Source: Daucus carota subsp. sativus
Taxonomy: Eukaryota > Streptophyta > Magnoliopsida > Apiales > Apiaceae
DNA length: 64,000 nt
NCBI RefSeq assembly: GCF_001625215.2
Contig: NC_030387.2
Location: forward strand, 25,494,517-25,558,516
Direction: 5' to 3'
This document shows, piece by piece, positions 25,529-40,450 of this stretch. The notes beneath the pieces are model-generated. The model was not told where the DNA came from. It saw nothing but the letters and a program-made list of their open reading frames with translations, and searched no databases. The first letter of the stretch is position 1. Each line of letters begins with the position of its first letter. The position numbers were made by a program, and so were the translations under genes.

Positions 25529-26039
25529 TGTGTTTGGTGGGGAGAAAGGAATGGAGTGACTAAAAAAAATGTACATGATAGACGTGGGAGGGAAGCTTTT
25601 GAAAAAAAATTAGTGCCTGGTATAAAATTGATATTCATGAGATTTAAGAAGAAATCGAGTATACGAAGGAATGAAGCATTTATTTACAAATTAGGAGTGT
25701 GCTCTCTGGCACAGAGTGCGTATCGCATGAAATAGACTAATAAATGAAATTTATAACCAGTTATCCATAACCTAGTTCAAATTTCTTTCCATTCATTTCA
25801 TATTCATTATTCCCAGATAGACTAAAAAATTAGTGAGTACAAAATTGTTAGGATGAGATTGAAGAAGAAATTGAGTATATGAAGAACATCCTTTCTCAAA
25901 TGAGAGGTGTGCTATATGCAGCATAGGATGTATAGCTAGACTCGAATGAAGCACAAAATTAAATTTATAAACAATTATCCATAATATAGTTAAAATCTCA
26001 TTTCATTCCTTTCATATTCATCGATCCTAATCAAACGGG
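25529..26039. repeat. Direct duplication (~210-bp unit) inside a TIR-bounded segment upstream of NF-YB
   Basis: Unit 1 (about 25610-25830) and unit 2 (about 25831-26030) share in order TTAGTG, TTAAGAAGAAAT(C/T)GAGTATA, GAGTGTGCT/GAGGTGTGCT, TTATAAC(C/A)A(G/A)TTATCCATAA and CATTTCATATTCAT. The outer edges TGTTTGGTGG (left) and TAATCAAACGGG (right) are weakly inverse, as in hAT-like MITEs. It occupies the presumed distal promoter of the NF-YB gene. Confidence 0.65.
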
Positions 26040-26745
26040 TTCATTCAATACATGTGTATTAGTCATATGTGGAAGCTGACAACAATGCATGCGACAAGAT
26101 TAAAGTCCAAATGGATTAACCAAATTATTGTTTAAATTATACTATAATGTGATTACGCAATGCTATTGGATCAACAACATCGGATTCAATTCACAAATTC
26201 CATTACTGTGCATGTGGGTCTTGAACTTGAAAACACCAACTCTGTATACTTCTGGGCAGCACTTAGCTGTATGTCCCAAGATTCTCGGACACCTCGGTCT
26301 CTAATTGGGTTAGGGTGTTTGCAATTGACTTTAATGAAGTTATTATAAACTAGTAACATTTGGGGTTCCAAATAGAAAAAACAAGGATTTCTATTTCTCA
26401 GGGACCATCTCTAATTGGAATTGACCATCTTAAAGATTCCGTCATAATTGTCCAGCTGATGAAATGGAGGATGGATGCATATACTACTATACAAGTGTAG
26501 TAAGAAGAAACAGACCTAAACATTGTATATTGTTCACCAATCAGGCTCACTGAAATTTAAATAATCTTTCAAGAATCCTGAGAATATTCCTTGGTCTTTT
26601 TTATATCCACCTAGCTACCTAGGCAAAAGATGCATTTTCTTGGCCTTGGCTTGGTAAGGGTTAGGGTGTAAATTTGATTTGAGCACAAATCGCCTGGCTA
26701 GTACTATCTGTTTTTATCATAATATCAGAATAATTATAGATTAAT

Positions 26746-28041
26746 GGGAAAATAGATTTTTTTGCCATCCAACTTATTATTTGTTTAGAAATCTACCACT
26801 GAACTATAATTTTTTTCTTTTTTGCCACTAATGTTAGGTTCGGATTTATTTTTTGTCACTAACGTTAGGTTCGGATTTGATTATTAACACTATGTTATTC
26901 TTTTTAGAGTTAATTGCATTTGACACCCCTTTGATTTCAGCATGTTGCATATTGCACCTAATAGTTTTGGAATAAACACTATGCAGCCCCTTACTTTTAA
27001 CCCATAGACACTTTGCACCCTTTCCGTTATCTTCTGCCATTACCGTTAACTTTTGAAGGGGCATTTTGGGAAATTTTATTATATTTAATTAAAATCAGGC
27101 CTTTATTTAAATTTTCCGACCATCTAAATGATATTTTTCGGAAATCTATTTTTCGGTAGTCTGCAATATAATAGTGATCTGTGTCTATATCTTTATATGT
27201 AGTACTCCATATGTGTCCTAGGTAGTTTATCTTAGAGGACGAGAGTACGGATTTTTTTACTCAGAAAGGAAATCTCAAAATTAACTTATGGAACTATATT
27301 TATAAAAAGTGGGAACCTTAAAATACGTGACAAGTAGTGGTAAATAACTGGTTCATGTAGTTTGCAGGCTATTGCCTGAGCTCGTGGGTTTACCCAGTGC
27401 GCACCCGAAGGGTAACGGCTGTGGGTTCCTACGTTAAAAAAAAAAAAGAACTATAAAGCCAAGTGATACTATATATTTGTGGAGTTTAAAAATAATTTAT
27501 AAAACAAAATTTTTTTAGGTTCTTAAAATGCCTGTTAAACTCTCGTACTTCATATGGATGACTGTATATAATGTTATAGACACATATCATATCATCATAA
27601 TATTGCAGACTACCACTATGTTTTTATAATGCTAAAAAAATAACATATTGTTAATAATCAAATCAAAACATAACGCTAGTGACAAAAAAAATCCAACGTT
27701 TTTTAAGGAAAAAAAACCAACATTAAATTTTATTCAGAAAAATTAAAATAAAATAATTTTTGAATTTTTTTGGAGTCTCAAAATGCGTGTCCAACTCTCG
27801 TCCTCCAAGGTAAACTACCTAAAGATATTGACACATATCATATCGCCATTATATTGCAGACTAGCACTATATTTTAATAATACTAAAAAAATAACATAGT
27901 GTTAATAATCAAATCCGAACCTAACGTTAGTGACAAAAAAAAATCCGAACCTAACATTAGTGACAAAAAAGAAAAAAGTTATAGTTCAGTGGTAGATTTC
28001 TAAACAAATAATAAGTTGGGTGACAAAAAATCTATTTTCCC
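26746..28041. mobile_element. Mutator-like long-TIR element with perfect 9-bp TSD and nested insertions
   Basis: TAGATTAAT occurs at 26737-26745 and 28042-28050. Ends are GGGAAAATAGATTTTTTTGC and its inverse. The arms match for about 160 bp at the outside. After an interruption at ~26909-27155 on the left, arm homology resumes (TAGTCTGCAATATAATAG...). The right side contains a second partial copy of the arm (27580-27700 after 27880-28041), so the TIR is internally repeated. A SINE 3' end sits at 27350. There is no transposase frame. The 9-bp TSD and long TIRs indicate MULE. Confidence 0.87.
27350..27449 (+). mobile_element. SINE 3' fragment (5'-truncated)
   Basis: The GGTTCATGTAGTTTGCAGG ... 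GTGGGTTCCTACGTT sequence plus an A-run equals the 3' half of the full SINE at 53129-53318 (minus strand there), with a small internal difference. It is nested in the Mutator-like element. Confidence 0.8.
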
Positions 28042-28550
28042 TAGATTAATTGAGCAATAATATTGCTCCAAATTGGTTAGCTAAGAAATTATCATCATTT
28101 GAAATTTTACACCAAATTAAAAGATTCTCAGAGTAGAGATAATGGGAGTGTTTCCTAGGTCTGATTCCAATGAGCTCTTGTATATGTAAATAAATTAAAA
28201 AAATGATGAAAAGTTAGCTCTACTCCGCATCTTGTTGGAATTTAGGTAAGTTCTAATAAATTATTTTTATATTTATCAGGAAAAATACGAAAATCAGATT
28301 TGTTTTGTTATAAACGATCAACACCATCATATCTATAATCAAATAAGCATTGCTTAGCAACAAGAGGTATATTTAGTTGAAATTAATTTAAAAAAATTAA
28401 ATGCACCTTTATTTAGTCAAGATTTAGAATTGCACTAACTCTTGGGATCTCAAAAAATCTAGTAATATTTAATACAATTTTAAATTAATCTGAATCAGTC
28501 CCTAAACGCTCTGATTTTATACTAAGCGGGGATTAAGCGTGTTTTAAAAT

Positions 28551-29578
28551 GGGTTAATGCTCTATTTCATCAATGTATTGAATCAAAACTTTCAGTTGGC
28601 CTACCGAGTAAAAAAAGCTTTCAGTCAACTAATTGTACATTTTAAAACTTGCAAAAAGGTCATTCCGTTAGCCTCTGTTAAAAACTTAACGTGTTAATAC
28701 TCTATTTTATCACTGTTTTTGAGCAAAATTTTCAGTTACCCTATCGAGTAAAGGACAACTTACAAGCAATCTCCCCCTCCACTTCTCTCTGGTTTTTTCT
28801 CCCCCTTTACTATGGTGTCAATACATATGTATCGAAAATTATGTAGAGGAAGCTGGAGACTGTTGTTGCTGAAACTGTATGATTTTTCGACCAAAGCAAC
28901 AATCATCCAACGGACCCTCAATGTAGAATGTAATTCCCAGTTGAGATGCTAACAATTGTGCCTTATATTAGGCAGGTCACACATTAATGCTTCGTCTTAA
29001 TGTTTATGCAGTACTGACTTTGAGTGAGAACAGATCACATGGGGTCTAGCTTTATATTTCCGTGTGTTTTTATCTCACTTCACTAACCATTTTCATTAAC
29101 AGAACTCACCACTCATCTCTTAATTGGGTGTTGCTATCAGTAACACGAGTGCAAGTTGTCCAGGACGCTCTGGCCGGGACACTGTAGGTGGCTGCATAGC
29201 AGCTATGCCGTGTGCTGCCATCAAGGTGCCATCCACGGGGTACCACCTCAGCAACAACCATAATTCCGACCAAACACCGCTTCCCCTCCCTTTCCAACTA
29301 TGTTCAACCTCCGATCCCTCTTCTCAATCATCCAGCCCCAAATTAATTTTAAGAACCCTAAATTACACATGCAAATTTGAAAACTATATGCTATTCCGTT
29401 AAAATTAACGTTTTCCGTTAAAGTCAACGATATGGTTAACGGCGATGAAATATTTTTTAAACTTAATTATGTGATTGTAAGTTTTCAGATGCTTTATTAT
29501 TTAAATGAAAACTTTTTTGACTCGGTAAGCCAACTGAAAGTTTTGGTTCAGTATAGTGACCAAATTGAGCATTAACCC
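28551..29578. mobile_element. Second Mutator-like TIR element, possibly carrying captured sequence
   Basis: Left end GGGTTAATGCTCTATTTCAT and right inverse GGGTTAATGCTCAATTTGGT. Arms match through ACTTTCAGTTGGC and TACCGAGT. Flanks TTTTAAAAT and TTTTGAAAA agree at 7 of 9 bases, a plausible decayed TSD. A second TIR-like copy follows inside (28680-28760). The core at about 29110-29350 is much more GC-rich than its surroundings and is followed by inverse TTAGGGTTCTTAAAATTAATTTG-like spacer, which raises the chance of captured host DNA; I cannot identify a donor gene. Confidence 0.7.
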
Positions 29579-30084
29579 TTTTGAAAATTAAGCGGACTAT
29601 CAAGGGGATTAAGCGGTTATTAAGCGGATTAAACAGTAATTAAGCGATTAAAATCATGTTGACTTGCTAATTTTATTGTTTCAAAATGTTTTTTTAATAA
29701 TATAACTATAATTATATTAAAAATATATATGTTATTAAAAAATTAAAAATTAAAATTCTTAGCACAACATAATATTATTTTTAAATATATTAATATTATA
29801 AATAAAATTTTAATTATTTTATATTGATCTGCTTATTAACATGCTTAAAATTTCAGTTAAGCGTCCGTTTTACCCCTTAAGCACTAGAAAGTCGTTCCAC
29901 CGCTTAGAACTGATTTGTGCTTTTCGCAACAAATGCCGGAAGTCGATTTTAGTAAATAAATAATTTTGGGACAGCATTTTCCCTTTTTTTAATTCCAGTA
30001 GGCCCCATCCTATTGTTCCTTTTTCATTTTGGATTTTCATAAAGTTCTGCAGAGGGACAGAGACCGCGAGCAAGCGAGAGAGAA

Positions 30085-33000
30085 ATGTTGCCGGAGTGGG
30101 CACCGCCGTGCGGGAATGAATGCACACACAAATTCGCTGCTCTCACCCAGATTCCTTGTAACTTCTCATCCTCTTTATGTTATTCAAGCCATTAACTTTG
30201 CTTTAGTGTATCGTTAAGCTTTAAATTTTGGGTTTTTCTTAATTTAATTCGTCAAATAATAATTGATCTTTTAATTATACTGAATGTTTTACTAATTGAT
30301 TGTTGTAAGATTATTCATGTTGTTTTCATATAACAATCTAATATGTATATGTACAAGTGCTGACTTTGGTGTTTGCATATATATGCAGTGTACATGATCA
30401 TAACATTGTTCTAATTTAGTTTCCCTTCTTGATTTCTTTTGCTCTTAAACTTCTGAATTTATCGTACCTCGTGATAACGAGAAGTATGCAAATGTAGCAA
30501 CAATTTGTATTGATATGATGAAGCGTGAAAATGATTAAGTTTATGACAGTATCTTTTGGGGCTAACCTGATTATAACTTGGTTTTTTATTTGTTTGGAAA
30601 TGTTTATTAGCGTGTGAAAAATAATCTAATGTCGATTGTATCATAGTTAGGTCACGGTTTCATGGTTCTGTGGTTGTTTGCTGATCTTTGCTTTCGGTGA
30701 GACCTTTGGAAGGTTGTGATTAACTGACCAACACTTGGGAGTTGAGACAATAGCGGTAAATATTTGAGGGACAAACATATGCTTGAATTTGAAGATAGTT
30801 CAGGGACACTCTACTATGTTTGTAGCTGTGTTGTTGCAGTGAATCTTTAGTGTGACTGTAGATATGCAATATTCATATTCGCTAACCGGGTCAGTCATAG
30901 TAAAGGCAATATTCTTCACTATTATGTTTCAAACTTAGGTCAGAATGCATCATAAACTGTTGTGCTCTACAAACGGAGGTCGGATGAAGGCTGCACATAG
31001 TTATCAACTATAATATTCATGTCTTTATCGACTATTACAGTCTCGTATGTTTAATGGGACCAATGTCAAGATTGTTGACATCACCTCCTGTATTAGAGTA
31101 TGGAGACACCGGAGAGAGTAGTAGTTAATTGGATAATAAGTGGACCAGCGTCGTCTTTGTCTTATGAAGTTTGTATTTAAAGAAATAGGAGATTGTTTGA
31201 TAGGTTAATCTCCTTGCATCTTAAAGAAGTTAAATCTAAATCTGAATAATATACGTAGATGAAAATTAGCATCAAGTAGGTAGTTTAGCTTCATTTACAC
31301 TTTAAGGAATATATGTCTAAATCTTCTCTGATCTCTTTCTTAGGTGATAGAAATTTGGCTTTCAGATCTTCTGAGCTTTTATTGTTATAATTCATATGTA
31401 TTTTGGATATATCAACAAGCCATTATTGATCTTAGGAATTATAAGTTTTGTGGTAAATGCTGAATATTATGTCTGCAAATGTAAATATATACGTCAAGAT
31501 GAGTAAGAGAGTATATAAACTTTACAATATGGTAATGTTTTGTCAATCAAGGCCAACGTCATCGCATGATATGACTAGTTTATGCTTCCCGAGCTACTGG
31601 CAGAAAGTGCATTGATAGTGAGTTACTAACTGATTAACACTTTAAATCCACATGAGTTGTATGCACTGTTGGACAGTTTACTTTTTTCATTTTTAATTTA
31701 ACCTTAAAATTTCTGATAGTTGCGTGATTAGCAAGTATATATTTATATTGCATTTCATCTACAATTGCGGGCATAATTGTTTCTGAGATCTTTATATTTA
31801 GTGACAGAGTGACTTATCTGGTTACATTAATCACAGTGATTTGATTTTGTACATCTGTGAATTCTAGGGAGAGTATTTTGTAAGAAAGGATGTGGCGCTG
31901 ATGGAGATACATGGGAGGATTGTAAGTTTGCCTTCCTTTTTGAGTCTTGTTCTGTAGCGTTCCATGTTCTTCATTGTGTATGTTTGACTTTGTAAACATA
32001 TTTAATTTTTATTCAATAAGGATGTTATAATCTTCATTAACATATGTTACTCAGTGACCCTTTTTTTTCAGTGAACATATCTACTTTTAAATAAAATGAG
32101 AAGCTTGTAGGCTTGGAGCTTGAAGAATTCATGAGGGGAACCGTTAATGCTGTATTATGTGGAATAAGAACCAAGTACAATAAAAGCAGTAGTGGCATTT
32201 AATGAGTAGTGGTCGTTTATGTCTTTATGCTACAAAGCATATATGACATAAACAATCTAATATTAAAATTCACGGCTATAGCCTGTGCAACATGTGCACA
32301 AACCGCACATTTTAAAGGGAAAAGACATCGGGAATGGTGTGTTTAATATTCAGTCAGCTCATTACTTCCTTCATCCTTAAAAGGAAGACCTAAGTACTTT
32401 CCATGCACATGTTTTATAAAAACAAATAGACTCTCTTACATTTTTTATGTTGGGGTCCACAATCACTTGCATGTAAACTCATTGAAGTAACCTCTTGATG
32501 ACATAATCCCTATTTAGGAAACCATATCCGTATTCAGGGTGCATCAATATATTGTCTTATTATATCCTCTATTAGAGCTTTTGCACCGTATGATACTGGT
32601 AAGATGCTGCAGTTCTTCATAATTATCACAAAGAGCTTCTTCTGGATTTATACTTTAAGTTTGATATTTAAGCAATTAATCATTATGGAACTTCACTTAT
32701 GAATGTATAGGCTTGGAACAGTGTGATGAGATATGCTACAAAGACCCGGTATTAGAGGCCCAGCAATGGAGTGCATACATTGATCGTTCTCCTGGTGCAG
32801 CAATTTATTCCCAGGTTTTGTATTCATGTGTTACCATCTTTGTCTAGGCTTCAGGAAAAAACAATTTTATTCTACTCCTGGTAAACACGTCAATGGTTAC
32901 TGATGCATCAGCTGAATCGTAAACTTTGTGAATATGACATAAGCTCTGCTTGATGATGGAATCATAATGAAATCCAACTGCCTTATTTTGAAAACACCCA

Positions 33001-34578
33001 ATGTTTTAATGCTGAGGTCTTTATATATGCTGTTGCGTTGTTGCGGAGAAAAGTTGCATACTTGCATTGTGTAGTAATCTTCTTGTAGATCTTTTTCTAC
33101 ACTTACTTATATTTTACCCCTCATTCTGAACTGACTTGCATACTTATACAGTATTATATATGAAGTGTGGGCAACATTACTATTTGCTCTTGAATATATT
33201 AGTATCATTATATTCTGGGAGTATCATATCACTTTCAATGTCAACACACTTACACAATATGCAATATCATTTTCTTGTGTGCGCAGAAATGTTTCCATGC
33301 TTGTGTAGCTGGCTGCGGTTACAAGGTTTGTTCTTATTATACTGTGTTGCTTGCAAAATGATCTACTGGATTTAATTGGTACTGCTTGTAGTTCCACCGA
33401 TAGCCGTCAAAACTCCTTTACTAGAGGTCCTTAGTGGAGGGCATTACGTGTCTGAGTGTGTGAAGTCTTGTAATTGAGCATACCCAAACAAATTATAATG
33501 AAAAAATTTACACGCTCTAACAAAGCCAATTCATAGGTATTGCGAGAGAGTAGCTTGGTCTGTGTTGTGTTCTGAACATCATTTGAACCATTTGGCATGC
33601 ATAACGACTTGGACTAGATCATTATATATGTTAATTATTGCATTGCTTTGTTATTAGACTTCCCAAAAATGTATTTTTGTGTGGCTATTGGAATCACTTT
33701 ACTGCCTATCTATTCCTCGCGTACAGCCTCGACTGTTCCCCACCCATATCTTAGAGCTATTTGGATAAAAAACCACAGAATTTTGAGACAATGCCTGTTT
33801 TATACTCTAATATGTGTTTCAAATGTCCTGTTGACGAAAGGTATATATAGAAAGTGATAATATAAAACTACTTCTTTTTTTATCGTGGGCTTTATTAGGA
33901 CATAATGATAAAAATACATGTCCATATTTGGAACTGCTGAATAAGGGATAGAAAGAGGTTCAATTGTGCCAGTTTGTCTGTAATGCAATTAGGTAAATTC
34001 AAGAGTTTGAAAATTTGAAATTATAGAAGTAACTACTAATGTTTGTCAGTTTAGTTATTATTTTAAACCAAAGCAATAGCTCTCAGAGTGACTTTTAGAT
34101 TTCTATGTGATGTTAGTTTTATGTTTACTATTTATTGCAAGCCCAATGCACGAAAGGACCATGGTCCTCCCTTTCCCCTATTTAACATATGATCAATTAT
34201 ATACCTTGCTATGAAACTTTGCATATACTAGTTTGCCTTGGTGTATGTTTTCACTTAAATACTCATTAACACTTGTTACCTGAAAAACTGCTTTAATTGT
34301 TTACCTCTTTTATTCTCTTTGCTGCTAAAATTATCAACTTCCTCCAGCATCCTTCTGGCTTGTTCCAGTATTTATATAACCGTCATCAGTACAATTTAAC
34401 ATATATTTGAACAATGCAGTATAATATTCCGCGAGAAAAAGTTGATCAAGTTAATCCAAATAGGCCGACAAATCCTCTGCCAGTACAGGAACCAAAACAA
34501 TTGCCCCCAAGAATTGTTGCCAGTCAACCACCTCCATCTAGCTTGGCAACCACAGATATCCTTGGCAGTTCAGCATAG
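30085..34578 (+). CDS. Small Cys-rich conserved plant protein, 142 aa, five exons
   Basis: Exons 30085-30157, 31868-31921, 32711-32814, 33287-33325, 34420-34578. All are GT-AG and phases fit (Trp25 and a Cys codon are split by introns); total 429 nt, stop TAG 34576. The product starts MLPEWAPPCGNECTHKF. It contains paired cysteines spaced as C-x3-C, C-x3-C, C-x4-C-x3-C and C-x3-C-x3-C, with the recognisable blocks KKGCGADGDTWEDC, DEICYKDPVL and CFHACVAGCGYK. A Pro/Gln/Asn-rich tail follows (from ~residue 90). I recognise the pattern as a widely conserved single-copy-type plant protein of unknown function. There is no signal peptide or membrane segment. The Cys pattern suggests disulfides or metal binding (inference). 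The 5' UTR (about 30045-30084) is purine-rich. Confidence 0.82.
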
Positions 34579-35128
34579 GCAATAGTCAGCACTCAGCAGT
34601 TCTAATACTCTGATTTTACCGTGTACTTTAATGTCACATATCATCTTTATTAGTGTTAAGGGACCTCTTTGTCGGAGGGAAGTTTCATCTTGGCCTGCTT
34701 AGCTTCTTTGGCTTTAAAATCAGTAATCGTAAGGTTGCCTCTTGCAGTATATCTGGTGTCGTAGGAAATTTTTGTACAACTAATTTAGAATCTTACAAAC
34801 CTGTTGTACTTTGGTAAAATGGTGGTGCAAAGCGAATTGAAAGATTGTGTGTGTATTTTCTTTAAATTCATTGATATTGGGTCAAGCTGTTTTCGCACCA
34901 AGAATGACGCTGAAGAGTGGATTGGGATCCTTTAATTAGATATTTTGGACTTAAATTACATCATGAACTAAATTCAAAAATGATGAGAAAAGTAGAAAAC
35001 TTATAACCAAGAAACGATAGTAGACAAACAAAGTATTTCATCATACCTAAAGATTGGATAATATCAAAAAACTTAATACCTATGATCACTTAAAGAAGCA
35101 ACTTCATTAACGAAGAAATTTAGTGCTA

Positions 35129-35858
35129 TCGGGTCGGGTTCGGGTTGTGTCTGATATTACCAATAAATAGACGAATTTACTATAAACCCCACCATAAGTC
35201 ATAAATAAAATTGCATACATGCATGTAGAAAGATACAACAACGACACGCATAGCATTTCAAACACATGTATAGAAGAGAGATTGAGAAATTACCTATAGA
35301 AGATGAAACATGGTTGTTAGCTTCCAAATGAGAAGATGAAACTGATGATTCTTACCATCAGACTCTAATTTTGTAAGAAAGGAAAATGGGAACCCAAATC
35401 TTCAAAAAGGTTCTTAGAAAATTGGCTTCAACATACAATATATGTTCATTATCATTAATTTGGCTTTAAATATTAAAAAAGAAGAAGAAGATGACCACGA
35501 CTACTGCCGCGCTAGTTTGCAATTGTGCACAATTGGAGTCTTTTCAAGTGCAGGCTGGATTATATAATTCAAATGATCCACAATACGTCGTTTTTAAGAC
35601 TTAGACATGTTATGATTAATGAATCAATATGAGACACGATCCAAAACCCGACCCAACTCGATCCAATACACAACCCGATATATTGAGACAAAATTCGAAA
35701 GTAATCGGAAAATCACCCGATTAACATGAAATTAGAATCTCATTTCTAAGAACTTCAATTTTCAATTTTATTCAATTTTAAGTGATTTTAACTTGATCCG
35801 AAATCCACCCGATTGCTGACACGAACACGATTAACCGAAATTTGGCACCCCTTAGTGG
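35129..35858. mobile_element. Probable decayed hAT-like element
   Basis: CGGGTCGGGTTCGGGTTGTG at 35129 is inverse to CACAACCCG...CCCGACCC motifs at 35645-35685. The right edge AAATTTGGCACCCCTTA resembles hAT ends read inversely (TAAGGGGTGCCAAATTT). The left end is not clear and no TSD is seen. The remainder of 34579-36153 is AT-rich intergenic DNA with the kinase promoter (a TATA-like ctatatacata near 36000). Confidence 0.4.
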
Positions 35859-36153
35859 CCCCATAAATGAATACAAATACTGTATATACTATGATTTATA
35901 AATGCTGACCACTGTAAGTGAACAAAGGTGGTAATGCGCATGTTATCATTTTAAAGGGGACTATCACCAACCTCACTATTAAATGATTCAAGCGCCTATC
36001 TATATACATAATTTCCACACTTACAAGTCAAATTTGGATCTTCTTCCCACCATTCTCATTCACATATATTGCTTTTCATCTTTGTTTTCATCTGCTCTCC
36101 AAAATGAGCTGATTTTCATATTTTGCTGATTGGAGTTTTTCTATCTGCACGAC

Positions 36154-39491
<3,338 letters not shown>

Positions 39492-40450
39492 AACTCAAGT
39501 CAACTTCAGCTTGTCAAAATGTTAGGGATGCCTTTAAAGCCACAACAGCAATGTAGGAAGCATCATTCTATAAAAATTCACTTTTTTCCGTAGAAAGAGG
39601 CACATAGATATACTTCCTCCTGATATTTACAAATGAGTTGAGCACCGGGATTAAGAAAAAATGTACAAATCAGTGAGGGGGAAAAATGAAAAATGAGTTA
39701 TGGTAGAATTTATTGATATCTGATGTAGAAAGTAAGTACTACGGAACAAAATATTCGATATAATTAAATTTTATATTATAAAATTTTTAATATACATGAT
39801 AATTTTGAAATATAAATACTTCAGAATTACAATTTCAAAATAATTACAAGTAAATGGTAGATATCAAGTTAAAATGCTGTTAATGTTACTGTACAGGAAG
39901 TGAAGCGCAGGAAATATGGATTATTAGCATTTATATGTTCACTTTTTATAGTTTCAAACCTCTTTTAGTGTAAAAATACAGAGTAATCTCAAAGACACGA
40001 AACTTACTACCAGTATTCTAAAATCCCGGCCGTGTCCAGGCGCTAAATAGGTTGCACTTCAAAAATGAAATAAGCTTTATTTATTTCTTATAATAATGGC
40101 CTAACCATTAGAATAGGAAAAGAATTTGCTACAACAACAAAGGCCGACCACAATAAACAAAAACAATAATAATAATAATGACACGAAAATTAATGCAGAA
40201 TGGTTCTAAATACTGACTCCAGCATATACAACTGTAGAACTCACAGTACAACAGAAAAATGTATATAAATCCAAAAGCAAAGAGCTGTACTAATACCAGC
40301 AAAACAGATTTAAAACTTAAAGAGTTTAGCAGAAGCACCTAATTCTCATCTTCCGTAACTGACAACCATATGCAGAGGCAGGCTTGGTATAGCAAATCAA
40401 GCAATAGGATGGTTGGGAATAGCATGAGGCTTAATGATCTAGCTAGCAGG
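39492..40450. other. Convergent 3' intergenic region between kinase and clathrin light chain
   Basis: The two genes point towards each other. The stretch should hold both 3' UTRs and polyadenylation signals (AATAAA-rich near 40110-40170 on the plus strand and AT-rich near 39700). I see no other feature. Confidence 0.6.

Noticed and set aside
32350-32520. Possible Stowaway MITE (ACTTCCTTCATCC...)
   Set aside because: The left end resembles the family, but I could not find a convincing inverse right end or TA TSD.
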